Shown piece by piece: positions 46,840-58,870 of a stretch of DNA of 64,000 nt. The position numbers were made by a program, and so were the translations under genes. The notes under the pieces were generated by a model. The model saw only the letters and a list, made by a program, of their open reading frames with translations. It was not told where the DNA came from and searched no databases. Position 1 is the stretch's first letter, and each line of letters starts with the position of its first letter. Source of the stretch: Apium graveolens (Eukaryota; Streptophyta; Magnoliopsida; Apiales; Apiaceae); assembly GCF_009905375.1 (NCBI RefSeq), contig NC_133655.1:170747141-170811140 (forward strand), read 5' to 3'.

Positions 46840-49800
46840 TTATACAAATAATTGAGGATATTTTTCTAGCATTTCACTCTCAAGCTCCCAGGTTGATTCT
46901 TCAACCACTGGGTTTCTCCATAAAACTCTCACTAATGACACAGACTTATTTCTTAATACCCTCTCTTGCCTATCTAGAATTCTTATTGGCTGTTCTACAT
47001 ATGATAAATCTGCCTGAAGTTCTACTGGTTCATACTCTATTACATGCCTTGTATCAGGATTATACCTCTTAAGCATAGATACATGAAATACGTTGTGAAT
47101 GTGCTGCATATGAGGTGGTAGAGCTAACTCGTACGCAACCTTCCCAATTTTCTTCAAAATCTCAAATGGTCCAACGTATCGTGGCTTCAATTTCCCTTTA
47201 TTGCCAAATCTGGTCAATCCTTTCCATGGCGATATTTTGAGCAATACGTGTTCTCCTTCCTGATAATCCATATCCTTCCTGGCTTGGTTTGCATATCTGC
47301 TTTGTCTGTTTTGTGCTGCTTCGATTCGTTTTCGAATAAGGTTAATCTTTTCTTTTGTCTGCTGAATTAATTCTGGACCCAAAATCTTGCGTTCTCCAAC
47401 TTCATCCCAGTGCACGGGTGATCTGCATTTCCTCCCATATAATGCTTCATACGGTGGCATTCCAATACTGGCGTGATAGCTATTATTATAAGAAAATTCT
47501 ACTAGTGGTAAATGTTCATCCCAACTGCCTTCAAAATCGATCGCACAAACTCGTAGCATGTCTTCAATAGTTTGAATTGTCCTTTCACTTTGGCCGTCAG
47601 TTTGCGGATGATAAGCTGTACTCATATTCAACTTCGTTCCTAGACATTCTTGGAATTGCCTCCAAAATCTTGAATTGAAACGAGGATATCGATCCGATAC
47701 AATTGATACTGGTACTCCATGACGCATCACAATTTCTTTGAGATATATGTGCACTAATTTGTCGAGCGAAAATCTTTCATTAATTGGTAGAAAATGTGCC
47801 GACTTCGTAAGTCTGTCAATGATTACCCATATCGCATCATGATTTGCCCTAGTCTTCGGTAGTCCTACCACAAAATCCATCGCTAGATGTTCCCATTTCC
47901 ATTCTGGAATGTCTAATGGTTGCAATAACCCACTCGGACGTTGGTGTTCTGCTTTAACTCGCTGGCATGTGTAACATTTACTCACCCATTCTGCTATCTC
48001 CTTCTTCATATTCGGCCACCAAAAGTTTTCCTTCAAATCGCGATACATTTTCGTGCTTCCTGGATGAATGGAATACTTCGAATTGTGCGCATCTCGCATA
48101 ATTTCTTCTTTTAATTCTGCCACGTTAGGGATCCAGATTCTTGACGCAAAACGTAAAATTCCTTCATTATCTTTCTGAGTTGTAATCTCTTCTCCTGTTA
48201 AGCTGTCGTCTTGACTCATCACTTCTTCTTGACAACGGCGAATCTTTTTCAGCAATTCTGGTTGGAAAGTCATAGCGTAGATAGTTTCTGCAGATTCATT
48301 AGGAATACGAATTTCGATTTCCAATTTATCGAATTCCCTGGCCAATTCTTCGCATGAAGTCAACCGATTTAATCTTTCTTTTCTGCTTAGCGCATCAGCT
48401 ACAACATTTGCTTTTCCTGGATGATAACTAATTGTAACATCGTAATCTTTAATCAATTCCAGCCATCGACGTTGTCGCATGTTTAGTTCCTTTTGCGTGA
48501 AGATATACTTCAGACTTTTATGATCCGTGTAGATTTCACATTTTTCACCGTACAGATAATGTCTCCAAAGCTTCAATGCAAAAACAATTGCTGCTAATTC
48601 GAGATCATGCGTAGGATATTTCTGCTCATGAGGTTTAAGTTGTCTCGACGCATATGCAATGACGTTACCATGTTGCATCAACACACATCCCAAACCACGA
48701 TATGAAGCATCACTGTAAATAACAAAATTTCCTTGCTCGTCTGGCAGTACTAATACTGGTGCCGTCACCAACCGATTCTTCAACTCTTGAAAACTTTCTT
48801 CACACTTACTATTCCATTCGAACTTTTCACTTTGTCGAGTTAACTTGGTCAGCTGTGTAGCTATCTTCGCAAAATCTTTGACAAATCTTCGATAATATCC
48901 TGCCAAACCTAAGAAACTTCGAACCTCTGTCGGCGTCTTTGGTCTTTCCCAATTCAACACGGCTTCAATCTTTGCTGGATCAACTTGAATGCCTTCTCTG
49001 CTGATGATGTGCCCTAAAAATTGCACTTCTTTCAACCAAAATTCGCACTTGGAAAATTTTGCATAAAGCTGCTCCTTCCGTAATATTTCCAATGTCGTTC
49101 TTAAATGCGCTGCATGTTCTTCTTCCGTCTTTGAATAGATCAAGATGTCATCAATAAATATAATGATAAACTTATCCAAATACTTCTTGAATATTCGATT
49201 CATCAAATCCATAAACGCTGCAGGTGCATTCGTCAATCCAAAAGCCATCACAAGAAATTCATAGTGTCCGTACCTTGTTCTAAACGCTGTCTTTGGAATA
49301 TCTTCGGCCTTGATCTTTAACTGATGATAGCCCGATCGTAAGTCGATTTTCGAAAACCATGCTGCTCCTTTTAGTTGATCAAATAAATCATCAATGCGAG
49401 GTAAAGGATATTTATTCTTGATAGTTAACTTGTTCAGCTCACGATAATCAATACACAGTCGCATACTACCATCCTTCTTTTTCACGAACAATACTGGCGC
49501 ACCCCATGGGGATACACTTGGCCTTATAATTCCTTTGTCAAGAAGTTCTTGCAACTGCTTTGCTAATTCCCTCATTTCAACAGGTGCCATTCGATATGGA
49601 GCTTTCGAAATTGGTTCAGTCCCTGGCGTCAAGTCAATAGTGAATTCGATTTCTCGATCTGGTGGAAGTCCTGGTAATTCGTCTGGAAAAACATCAAGAA
49701 ATTCACAAACTACAGGAATATCTTCAATCTTCAAATCTCCCTTATCAACATCCCGTACATAGGCTAAATAAGCTTGACATCCTTGACGTAGCAATCTTCT

Positions 49801-51393
49801 CGTCTGCATTATTGATAGGAATTTCTGCTTTTGCTTCTCACCTTTAAATATTACCGTTTCATTTTCTTCAGTTTGCACTTTCACTCTCTTATTCGCACAG
49901 TCAATTTGAGCATTATTACTAGACAGCCAATCCATTCCTAAAATAATATCAAACTCCCCTAACCTAAAAGGTATCAAATCAACTGAAAAATGACATCTTC
50001 CTATCTCAATATCACAGCTCGGACATACTCGATCTACTGCAACCTGATCATTATTCGCTAATTTTATAACTAACACTTCATCCAACCACTGAATCTCACA
50101 ATCTATCTTAGAGATAAAGGCTTCAGAAATAAAAGATCTAGTAGCTCCTGAATCAATCAATACCAAAGCATTTACAGAATTTACAGGAAGTGTACCTGCA
50201 ACCACATTCGGACTCTGTACCGCTTCCTTCATTGACATGTTGAAAGTCCTTGCTTTGGGCTGATTTTGCTGTGGTAGTGGAGGTGGTGGTAATGCTAAAA
50301 CTCTTGGAATACTGGCAGCCATTGCAATTCCTCTGCAGTCTTTGGCGATATGTCCTTTTCTCCCACATTGGAAACAAGTAACTTCTGCCTTTCCCATTGG
50401 ACATTCTCCAGAATAGTGTCCCCTTTGCTTGCACTTGAAACACGTAACATTTAGCTTGTTGCAAACTCCTGTATGCTTTTTACCACACGTTCTGCAATCA
50501 GGTATAGGCGGTCGGATAAGCCTTTGCTGAGTTGGGGCAGGTAGTCGATTACCCATCCTCTGGTTGTTTTGCTCTGGCCTTTTGAAATGTACTTTTCCCC
50601 GAGCTTGAAATCCTGGCCTTTTGTTGAAACGATTCTGAAAATTCCCTGGTCCTTTCTCTTTCTGAGCTGCTTCGCTTTCTCCTTCAATAATCATAGCCTT
50701 CTGAACAACAGTCGTATAAGTTGTCAATTCAAACACAGCTACCCTGCTACGAATCCATGGTTTCAGTCCTTGCTGAAATCTCTTGGCCCGCTTCTCGTCC
50801 GTATCCACCTGCTCTGGAACAAACCTTGCCAATTCAGTAAACTTGGTTTCATAATCCGCAACCGATAAGTTGTCTTGTTTCAGCTCCAGGAACTTGATCT
50901 CCATCTGGTTCTTCATAAAACGAGGAAAATATTTCTCCAAGAAAAGATCAGTGAATCTGTTCCAGTTCACCACACCTTCTTCCAAAGCTTTCTTTGATTC
51001 CCACCAGTAATTAGCTTCGCCTTTTAGAAAATAGCTAGCAAAATCTGTCTTCTGCTCTTCCTCAACCTTTACCAACGAAAAAGCCTTTTCCATCTCTTTC
51101 AGCCAAGCTCTCGCTTTTGTAGGATCTGTGGAACCCATAAATTCCGGTGGCTTCACCGACTGAAATTGCTTGAAAGTAGGCGTAGGTGCTGCTGGTGGTA
51201 TTTGATGTCCTGGATGAGCGGCTTGCTGTAACATCTGTTGCTGGAACTGCTGTTGCTGCTGCTGCATTTGTTGTTGCATCATCAACATCTGCTGTTGCAT
51301 GAGATTAAACATCTGATCCATCTGTTTATTATTGTTTTGGCCCTCGGTGTTTTCATTCGATGAGTCGGGCTGCGCTTTTCTCTTAGGTGCCAT
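46840..51393 (-). CDS. gag-pol: Tekay gag-pol polyprotein, intact
   Basis: I choose the start MAPKRKAQ (complement of 51391-51393); an upstream in-frame ATG at 51444 adds 17 residues unlike Gag. Order: Gln/Met-rich N-terminus, capsid ([12 protein letters not shown]), three Cys/His knuckles (about 50345-50490, including [14 protein letters not shown] and [14 protein letters not shown]), aspartic protease ([10 protein letters not shown], near 50155), RT with FIDDIL (near 49150), RNase H ([24 protein letters not shown]), integrase HHCC (ending CYTCQR, near 47970), DDE residues (MDFVV, VSDR, GQSER), and a C-terminal chromodomain-like tail ([19 protein letters not shown]). No stop over 1,517 codons. 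The product would form the capsid, copy the RNA and integrate the cDNA; the tail type suggests chromatin-guided insertion. Confidence 0.93.
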   Translation of the reverse strand: MAPKRKAQPDSSNENTEGQNNNKQMDQMFNLMQQQMLMMQQQMQQQQQQFQQQMLQQAAHPGHQIPPAAPTPTFKQFQSVKPPEFMGSTDPTKARAWLKEMEKAFSLVKVEEEQKTDFASYFLKGEANYWWESKKALEEGVVNWNRFTDLFLEKYFPRFMKNQMEIKFLELKQDNLSVADYETKFTELARFVPEQVDTDEKRAKRFQQGLKPWIRSRVAVFELTTYTTVVQKAMIIEGESEAAQKEKGPGNFQNRFNKRPGFQARGKVHFKRPEQNNQRMGNRLPAPTQQRLIRPPIPDCRTCGKKHTGVCNKLNVTCFKCKQRGHYSGECPMGKAEVTCFQCGRKGHIAKDCRGIAMAASIPRVLALPPPPLPQQNQPKARTFNMSMKEAVQSPNVVAGTLPVNSVNALVLIDSGATRSFISEAFISKIDCEIQWLDEVLVIKLANNDQVAVDRVCPSCDIEIGRCHFSVDLIPFRLGEFDIILGMDWLSSNNAQIDCANKRVKVQTEENETVIFKGEKQKQKFLSIMQTRRLLRQGCQAYLAYVRDVDKGDLKIEDIPVVCEFLDVFPDELPGLPPDREIEFTIDLTPGTEPISKAPYRMAPVEMRELAKQLQELLDKGIIRPSVSPWGAPVLFVKKKDGSMRLCIDYRELNKLTIKNKYPLPRIDDLFDQLKGAAWFSKIDLRSGYHQLKIKAEDIPKTAFRTRYGHYEFLVMAFGLTNAPAAFMDLMNRIFKKYLDKFIIIFIDDILIYSKTEEEHAAHLRTTLEILRKEQLYAKFSKCEFWLKEVQFLGHIISREGIQVDPAKIEAVLNWERPKTPTEVRSFLGLAGYYRRFVKDFAKIATQLTKLTRQSEKFEWNSKCEESFQELKNRLVTAPVLVLPDEQGNFVIYSDASYRGLGCVLMQHGNVIAYASRQLKPHEQKYPTHDLELAAIVFALKLWRHYLYGEKCEIYTDHKSLKYIFTQKELNMRQRRWLELIKDYDVTISYHPGKANVVADALSRKERLNRLTSCEELAREFDKLEIEIRIPNESAETIYAMTFQPELLKKIRRCQEEVMSQDDSLTGEEITTQKDNEGILRFASRIWIPNVAELKEEIMRDAHNSKYSIHPGSTKMYRDLKENFWWPNMKKEIAEWVSKCYTCQRVKAEHQRPSGLLQPLDIPEWKWEHLAMDFVVGLPKTRANHDAIWVIIDRLTKSAHFLPINERFSLDKLVHIYLKEIVMRHGVPVSIVSDRYPRFNSRFWRQFQECLGTKLNMSTAYHPQTDGQSERTIQTIEDMLRVCAIDFEGSWDEHLPLVEFSYNNSYHASIGMPPYEALYGRKCRSPVHWDEVGERKILGPELIQQTKEKINLIRKRIEAAQNRQSRYANQARKDMDYQEGEHVLLKISPWKGLTRFGNKGKLKPRYVGPFEILKKIGKVAYELALPPHMQHIHNVFHVSMLKRYNPDTRHVIEYEPVELQADLSYVEQPIRILDRQERVLRNKSVSLVRVLWRNPVVEESTWELESEMLEKYPQLFV

Positions 51394-51445
51394 TTTTCTG
51401 GTAAATAAATAATGGATCTTATTTAATAACAGTATATTAAACATA

Positions 51446-51850
51446 TATTAAAACAGTCGATTCGAGAAAATAAAATAACTTATTAAATAACTGAATAGAT
51501 AAAACAGTATGATAGTTTTAAATTAATTTTTTTTTTTTTTTTTTTTACAACATGATCGTGAATAAAACTACATTTGTAAATATGCAATGGTACTGAAATA
51601 AATGTAAATGCTTAAATGACTGGACATAAAATAAAGAAAACATGCAAAAGATTATCTCATATATATATATATATAGGTAGAACACCAGCTACAGGTGTCA
51701 GTGCTTGATACAAAACCCTATGATATAACAGTCGTACTGCTACTACTATCAGTCAGAGTCAGTAGCTACACTCGTACAAACTAATATACAATACTATGCT
51801 GCCTCTATCTACAAAATATACATAATACAACACTCATCGATCTGCTGGTC
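51446..51850. other. Tekay spacer between extra ORF and gag
   Basis: Non-coding 400-base stretch with a T-run of about 20 bases (51527-51546) and a TA repeat (51659-51675). On the element strand this is an A-rich leader before gag. No intron signals stand out enough to call. Confidence 0.5.
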
Positions 51851-52642
51851 TCAAAATCCTGGTGGTACGTGGCTCAACTCCTCCCGCACTGCCTCTAGCA
51901 CTGCCTCGGTAAGTCCCAATGCTCTGCGATATGCTGTCTCCGCACTAAGATCCTGCTGTCTCAAATCAGTAAGCTGCTGCGAACTAACCCGGTGAATATG
52001 ATGTAGTCTCTCTCTCAGTATATAATCCGATCGTAATGCTCTGACAGGACCATCCGTCTGTGTCTCATACAATCCAAGGATCTCTCTATACTGGTTCTGC
52101 CATCTAATCCTCTCCTCCCTCTCTGCCTGAAAACGCTGGTAAGTCACGGTATGATGCTCATGAAGATCAGTGCTGGAACCTCGAGAAGGTAATGGTCCAT
52201 CTACCACGATCTCATCCATAAACTCTGGCTGAGGAAACTGATACACTCCCGGAACAGGTGCATAAATGGCTAATGGGGCAGGAAATAAGACAGGCTGCTC
52301 CATAGGCGCATACACAGGCGGCTCTGCCTCTGGCTCCATCGGTGGCATCTCTGGAATCTCGACTGGTGGCATAGGAATCTGAGGCTCTAAATCCTCCCAC
52401 TGCGGAAGATCAACCATATCAGGAATATCAAACATCGGAAACTCTAATGGTGGAATATCTGGTATTTCTGGCTCAACGTATGGAAAATAATCTGCAAAAC
52501 CTGGTACCTCCGGGGGAAGTGGTATCTCTGGTGCTGGCTCAGGTGGTAATGGAGGTAATATCTGCTCTGACACTGGGGCTACTACCTGTGCATCCACTGG
52601 ATCTGTCTCGGTCCTCTCCGTAGATGATGATAAAGAAGCCAT
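51851..52642 (-). CDS. Extra 5' ORF of Tekay element, proline-rich, unknown
   Basis: A 263-codon ORF starts at a true ATG (complement of 52640-52642, MASLSSSTERTETD), 165 bases after the primer-binding site, and ends about 460 bases before the gag-pol start. Residues 25-140 are very rich in Pro, Glu and hydrophobics (PLPPEPAPEIPLPPEVP; EMPPMEPEAEPP). Residues 170-255 are Arg/Gln/Glu-rich and look helical (REERIRWQNQYREILGLYE, LTEAVLEAVREEL). There is no zinc finger, protease or membrane motif. It has the same place and general build as the ORF at 16560-17408. A role in gag function, RNA binding or nuclear transport would be speculation. Uninterrupted in a young element, so probably expressed. 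Confidence 0.75.
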   Translation of the reverse strand: MASLSSSTERTETDPVDAQVVAPVSEQILPPLPPEPAPEIPLPPEVPGFADYFPYVEPEIPDIPPLEFPMFDIPDMVDLPQWEDLEPQIPMPPVEIPEMPPMEPEAEPPVYAPMEQPVLFPAPLAIYAPVPGVYQFPQPEFMDEIVVDGPLPSRGSSTDLHEHHTVTYQRFQAEREERIRWQNQYREILGLYETQTDGPVRALRSDYILRERLHHIHRVSSQQLTDLRQQDLSAETAYRRALGLTEAVLEAVREELSHVPPGF

Positions 52643-52806
52643 CTAATATACATAAAAAAAATAACACAAAAACAATCAAATCACAATCCTATAACTCATA
52701 CTTCTAATCACATAGACAAACAGTCCTAACACTCTCACTCTCATCCTATCTTATTTTCCTATCTTATCTTAATCCTAACATTCTTGTTTTCCAAGGTCAA
52801 TCCTAA

Positions 52807-52818
52807 GCTCTGATACCA
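52807..52818 (-). other. Primer-binding site, tRNA-Met type
   Basis: The complement is TGGTATCAGAGC, two bases inside the right LTR, giving minus-strand orientation. Confidence 0.9.
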
Positions 52819-52820
52819 AC

Positions 52821-55800
52821 TATAACACCCTCCAAATCCGGGGTAAAGATTTGGGGCATTATTACCAACAATTACCAACTATACCTGCACAAGCGGAATA
52901 TTAATATAATAATTACCCCGAACTATCACTACTCAGGATCTTTTAAGGGTTGAGGTTGGAAACAAGAATCATGCACTACACTTTATTACAAACCCAACTA
53001 AATAAAACCTGTTTCAAGAACTCTCTTTATTACAAAACTTCATTCTATCTACAGTTTCACTACGCAATCTTTTATTCAAACTACACAAAACTCTTATGCA
53101 ACCCAAAATTACTACTTATCCTGCTACACCTGATCTGGCAATTCAAAGCTCTCTTCGGGAATAGGAAGGAACACTCTTGGTATAAGAGGGTCCCGCTGCT
53201 TGACTCGCTTCTTGACTATGCGGGTCCTGATGGGTTTCATTCTCTACCTTAACTGTAAAACAATAGGAGTGACAATAAAAGAAATGAGCCAAAATTGCTC
53301 AACAAGCCTGCAACAATATATATATATATATATTATAAAGAGAGAGAAATAAATGAACCAATAAGCTGCTGGTTTGAACAACCATCTGCATCTGTATATG
53401 ATAATAATTTGCCAATGATGGCGAGTGCCAAATGAACAAGACTGGAAACAAGAACCAACATATGCACTATAATCTGCTGATCAGTCAGAACATAGTGCAG
53501 ATCTATACCCAACTGCATAGACCCAACCAACATAAGGAGTACTCAGGCAACTATGGCCTATTAATTAATGGTCTGGGAAAAACCCAGCCTTTATAGTAAC
53601 CATCCAGTCCAAGGCTGAGCATCCGGAACAATCGGTATGCTATTGATATATCCCAACACCAGGATATACCAGAATATATATAGGGTAAAGGAATTGAAAT
53701 ATGAACAGGGAATTCAATAAATTGGGTAAATCAAGAATTGAAATGAAATGGAACAAGTGATATAAATGGGTAACAGTGTATATGAACAATAATTATCAAA
53801 GAGAATTGATACGATAGAAAGGAAATATAAATCACTATTCTGAATTTAGAATAGGGGAAAAACTTGCCTTGCGCGTACTCAACCTGGTTTAACTTACTGC
53901 CTTCTGACCCTAGCTTGCTCTGCCTTGCTAACACTGAACAAATCATGGAAAGATAGGTGTTTAGATAATTTACTATATATGTGTATCTTGAATTGATATC
54001 ACGCAACCTTATCAGTCTACCCATGCGTTTCTATCTGACTCGCATATATATATACATACATTTATACAGCACATCTATTCACATAATCACATAAAGCACG
54101 TAGCACGTAAAGCACATAATTAATTTCTAGATTTATAATTATTTTTAGAATCAATTCTGGGCTTATACTTGCATTACTAGTCGTATCTGATTTTATTATA
54201 ATTTTTCGGGATTTATTCGGCTCAATTATATCCCTACTAGGACCTATGAACTATCAATTATCACCAAACCACTCTTTTTCAGAAGAAATTATAACTTACA
54301 ACCATTTTTATTGGATTCGTCTTATTTTTCTGAGTCTAGGGGTCTTCGTTTCACTTAAATCGGACTAACGGTTGAATTGTTATGAATTAAACACTGATAA
54401 TTCAATTTATTATTTAATATAGATAATTATTATAACCTTTTAAATCCTAAAATAATTTTTAAATAATTATTTAAGAAAAATCAAAGTCAAAAATAATTTT
54501 TTATAATTTTTGGAGTTAAAATGAAGAAGTTACGATTTATTGAGAATTATGTGATTAATTATCGAAATAATTAATCAATTAATAAATAAATAACTAATAA
54601 ATAATTAATAGATAATTATTTACTAATTTAAAATAATTAATCCCTAATTATTAAGATTAATCACAATTTATTATAATATTTATAACTTATCGATATTTAT
54701 TCGATTAGATCGATTATTTACAAATAATCAATCAACTTAATTAACCGATACGCTATTTATCGAATAACTACGAATTATTCGAATTATAAATCACTTAACG
54801 ATTAATTACTCGTATATTCACGAGCCACTCGCAACTCCCGCTTCATTATCGATCTATTAGATTATTATTGAAACTCGTACGATTCGTTAATTAATTAATT
54901 ACTGATATCTAATTATACGATACGAATAATTATTACAATATTATTCAAATAACTAACGCTCGAATAATAATTCAATTATCGAATCATTACTCGCACTATT
55001 AACTAATTATTAGATTATTAATCACATTACTTAATTATTTCTAATCTTTATTTACTAATTAATTACCTAATTATTAATTAATTACCCAATTATTAATTAA
55101 TTAGATAATTAATAAATAATTAGATAAATAATTAAATATTTAATTAAATAAATAAATTCGAATTTATAATTAAATAAAATAATTCAGAAATTAATAATAC
55201 TATTTTTCAGATTTTAAATCTAATTTTTAAATAAATTTTTAGAATTAATAAATCTAATTTCTGTTTTTATAAAATATAATTAAATAATAAAAATTCAGAA
55301 ACAAAAATCAGAAAATCAAATTGGGGATTTTTGGATCGAAACCGGGTCGAAACCGGGTTGGAAACCGGGTCGTCCCCGACCCAATCGGGTCACGAAGAAC
55401 ACCGGTCCCTTCCCCAGAATCCGACACCGGCGGACTGATTCCGGCGAAACGAAACGCTCGATTCCAACTCGCTTCTTCTGCGTTTCTGAGGCACAGCATC
55501 ACAACGACGTCCCCCCTTCCTTCCTTCTTCGTCTTCGTCGAACACAGCGCCGGAACCGCGAAGAACACGGCGGCGGCGGCGAAACTCCGGCGATGCTAAA
55601 ACGGACACCAAACATCACGAAACCGGTACCATTCGACTCGCACAACACCGATCTACTCATCTCCAACAACAATAACATCAAACAACACACAGAGAATCAA
55701 ACCCGAATTCAAGAATTAAACCCGAAAACACGAAATTAAAATCAACTCAACAATCAACAAAAATAATCACATAAACAGAAACTACGAATCACCAGCTTCA

Positions 55801-56569
55801 ATTTGACTACTTACACGCTCGATTTGGTTGTCAGAATCACCTTCAAATTCGCGATTGATCCTCCTGCCCTGTTCTTCACAGAAACCCTAACCCTAATTCC
55901 TTTTTCTTTTTCTTTTTATTTTCTGATTTTTAATTGTAATTAACTGAAAAAAATTAATAGCAAATCAGGTTTTTATATTTATGAAAATAATACTCCTAAG
56001 TAAAATTAAGGGTCTAATTATACTCCTATTAAAAATATTTGGCCCCAATTTTTATAATTTTTGGGTATTAATTTTGAATTTTTAAATATCCAATAAATAC
56101 AAAATAAATGCTAAAAATTCCCAAAAATTGTGAAAAATACAAAAATACAAAGAAAAATGATATATAATAATTTCATGATCATATAAAAATAAAAATGTGA
56201 TTTTTGTGGGGCTTTTGGTACCCGAAGGGGTCCGGAAAAGTCGTTTTTCGCGAAAAAGGTCAATTTGTAAAACGTCTAGGGGTTCAGAATAGCGATACGG
56301 TATAGGGCATTTTTGGCAAAATAGGGCCAATGATTTTGTTTGAAATACGGGCTTTTAAAACATAGTTTTGAGCTGTACAGGTTTTGATATAATATATATA
56401 ACTGACGATAGAACGCTCAATAAATATCCAAAACACGTTTGGATCAAAACAACCAACACATAACACATAGCAGTTAGGGTTCGATGACTTAACACATTTA
56501 ATCACATAATAATACACATAATTTATTATTATTATAATATAATACAAGCGTAATTCCTCGGTCGTTACA
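52821..56569 (-). repeat. 5' LTR of Tekay element (3749 bp)
   Basis: Nearly identical to 43051-46800; one T fewer in the T-run near 54498 explains the length difference. Its inner edge adjoins the primer-binding site. Confidence 0.92.
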
Positions 56570-56574
56570 TCTAC

Positions 56575-57705
56575 TATCATTTGCGAGTAACTTTTAAATC
56601 CCTCACTAAGGAAAATGCCAAAATTAAAGAAAACAATTTGTTTTTAAGTGAAAGGAATAATGTGCTAGAGTCTCAATTTATTAAGTTTGAAAAATTGAGA
56701 ATTGAATGTAAAACTGCTAAGGATGAATTAACTGAATCTTTAAAGAAAGAAGGGATTTTAAGGAAGCAGCTTGAACGAGAACAAGAAGTAATCAAAGCAT
56801 GGAAATCATCTAGAGATGTCCATGCTTAAATTACTAAAGTTCAAGGTATATAATCTTTTTGTGATGAAGCCTGGAAAAAGAGCAAGGAGAAGCTTGATTC
56901 CAATTTGATTGAAGGACTGTCGACGGATGTGGATTCAACGGATGATGAGTGTTATCCGTCGAAAGACCAAAAGGACTATCCGTCGAAAGACAAGGAATCA
57001 CATCCGTCGACTGAAAGAAAGTCAGTTAGCAAAGCCAAGCTAGCTAAGTTAAATGAAAAATATGGATCAGTTTCTAAAAACTTTGTTCCAGGAGAATCAA
57101 GTCAAGTGAGAAAAGAAAAGAGAGTCAATGTTGGTCACCTATCTATCAAACAATTGAATGACAGATTAGAAAAGATTGAGGTTAAAACAGAGTAAAAAAG
57201 GAAAAACAACAAAATGGGAAGGTAGGAATTAACAAACATAACAACTACACACCTGATAAATATGCTCCAAGAAAAATATGTGTTAAGTGTGGTAGTGTTA
57301 ATCATTTGTCTATTAATTGCAAACTTGCTATGCCTACTCCTATGTCTGCACCTCCCTTATTTCCCAACATGCCTGCCATGTCTATGAATGTCTTGCCTGC
57401 ACAGAATATGAATGCATAATTTGCTAATATGCCATTTGCACCTAATCCATATTATGCTGCATTTGGAATGCCTCAAATACCATTTAGCATGCCTTACTAG
57501 AATAACATATTTACACATAGCATGCCTTTTCCTGTTAATCAAAATATGCATGGTAATTCTGCTTCCATGAATGGTTTCAAAGGTCCAACTCAAATGACTA
57601 AGGATGAATCTGAAATACCCAAGTCAAATGAGGTCAAACCTAAGAAACTAAAGAAAAAGGCTAACAAGGCAGGACCCAAGGAAACTTGGGTACCAAAATC
57701 AACTT
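56575..57705 (+). pseudogene. gag: Copia gag, C-terminal part with second zinc knuckle
   Basis: This resumes the gag split at 43050. The long charged helical region LKSLTKENAKIKENNLFLSERNN looks like a coiled coil. It is followed by a Ser/Asp/Lys-rich stretch encoded by phased ATCCGTCGA words (56920-57009) and SKAKLAKLNEKYG. A CCHC knuckle CVKCGSVNHLSINC lies near 57279-57320. A Met/Pro-rich linker leads to KKANKAGPKETWVPKST and a TGA at 57706. Stops at 56827, 57193, 57418 and 57498 break it. The stop between gag and protease may be natural, since Sireviruses often separate gag and pol by a stop or frame change. Confidence 0.75.
56920..57009 (+). repeat. ATCCGTCG array inside gag, 24-nt steps
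   Basis: TCGACGGAT at 56920, a partial CAACGGATG near 56937, then ATCCGTCGA at 56954, 56978 and 57002, the last two steps exactly 24 nt. The encoded peptide reads YPSKDQKDYPSKDKESHPSTE, so the repeat is a degenerate 8-residue unit. Confidence 0.8.
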
Positions 57706-57721
57706 GATTTGATTTTGATGT

Positions 57722-58336
57722 GTGCAGGGAAATAGAAAGAATCTTTGGTATTTGGATAATGGGTGCTCAAGGCACATGACTGGAGATTTCACCCCGTTCA
57801 CTGGGTTCAAGGAAAGAGCTGGCCCAAGTATCACCTTTGGAGATGATAGCAAAGGTTATACTGTGGGATATGGCTTGATTTCAAAGGATAATGTCATCAT
57901 TGAAGAGGTTGCCCTAGTGGACGGACTCAAGCATAACTTGTTGAGTATCATCCAGCTTTGTGACAAGGGCAACTCAGTCACTTTCAATTCTGAAGCCTGT
58001 GTTGTGACCAACAAGAGAAGCAACAAAGTGGTTCTCACTGGGGTGAGAAAAGGAAATGTGTACTTAGCTGATTTCAACTCATCAAATGCAGAATCTGTAA
58101 CTTGTCTGTTTATCAAGGCAAGTCTAGATGAAATTTGGCTTTGACATAAGAAGCTGTCCCATCTAAACTTCAAGACCATGAATGAGCTACTCAAGAAAGA
58201 TTTGGTTAGAGGTATTCCTCAAGTGGAGTTTTAAAAGTATGGATTATGTGATGCCTTCCAGAAAGGAAAGCAGATTAAAGCATCATTCAGAAAGAAGCTT
58301 GAATCATCTATTGAAGAACCTTTATAGTTAATTCAC
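57722..58336 (+). pseudogene. pol: Copia protease and integrase N-terminus, broken
   Basis: The frame holds WYLDNGCSRHMTG (near 57749-57786), where plant copia proteases normally have D-S-G; here the middle residue is Asn. It continues with SKDNVIIEEVALVDGLKHNLLSI, the standard protease-integrase link, to a TGA at 58142 that replaces the Trp codon of the LWHKKLSH motif. In the HHCC zinc site the second Cys is Phe (GLCDAFQKGKQ near 58244). The domain therefore has changes in two catalytic or binding sites besides the stop. Confidence 0.8.
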
Positions 58337-58870
58337 ATGGACTTGTTTGGACCAGTAAATGTGTTGACTATCTCAAAGAAGAGATATTGCCTAGTAATTG
58401 TGGATGATTTTTCAAAGTTCTCTTGGACATATTTCCTAAAGTCCAAAGATGAGGCTAGTGAAATCATTATCAATCACATAAGGCAAGTTAACAATCATCC
58501 TGACTTCAAGGTTAGAAGAATCATGAGTGATAATGGAACTGAGTTCAAAAATTCTATGATGAAAGTGTTTTGTGAAGAGTTTGGAATCATACATGAGTTT
58601 TATGCATCAAGAACTCCACAACAAAATGGTGTGGTGGAAAGGAAGAATAGATTACTCATTCAAGCTGCAAGAACCATGCTTGAAGAATCAAGGCTGCCAA
58701 CTTACTTTTGGGCAGAAGCTATAAATACAGCATGTTATACTCAGAATATCTCCTTGATCAATCAAGCGAAAGGCATGACTCCATATCAGATATTCAAGAA
58801 TAGGAAGCCAACTCTAAACTTTCTTCATGTCTTTGGCTGTAAATGCTATATCTTAAGGGAATCAAACTGA
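58337..58870 (+). pseudogene. pol: Copia integrase core
   Basis: A 177-codon frame begins MDLFGPVNVLTISKKRY and contains VDDFSKFSWTYFLK, IMSDNGTEFKN and PQQNGVVERKNR, giving the D, D(35)E core, then RLPTYFWAEAINTACY and HVFGCKCYILRE. The core residues are present. It is cut by a TGA at 58868 and by a frameshift, because GKFDAKADKGIFVGYA follows in another frame. Confidence 0.85.

Larger units (their letters stand above)
43046..56574 (-). mobile_element. Intact young Tekay-type Ty3 chromovirus
   Basis: The LTRs at 43051-46800 and 52821-56569 are flanked by exact TCTAC duplications (43046-43050, 56570-56574). The primer-binding site, an extra 263-codon ORF, an uninterrupted gag-pol and a polypurine tract are all present in order on the minus strand. 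About a dozen differences were seen between the 3.75-kb LTRs. The host copia gag resumes exactly after the right duplication (NDMST then ...LKSLTKENAKIKENN). This is the youngest and the only apparently competent element in the window. Confidence 0.92.

Noticed and set aside
786..52818. tRNA-Met gene fragments
   Set aside because: Only the 12-base primer-binding complement is present at each LTR, with no tRNA body.
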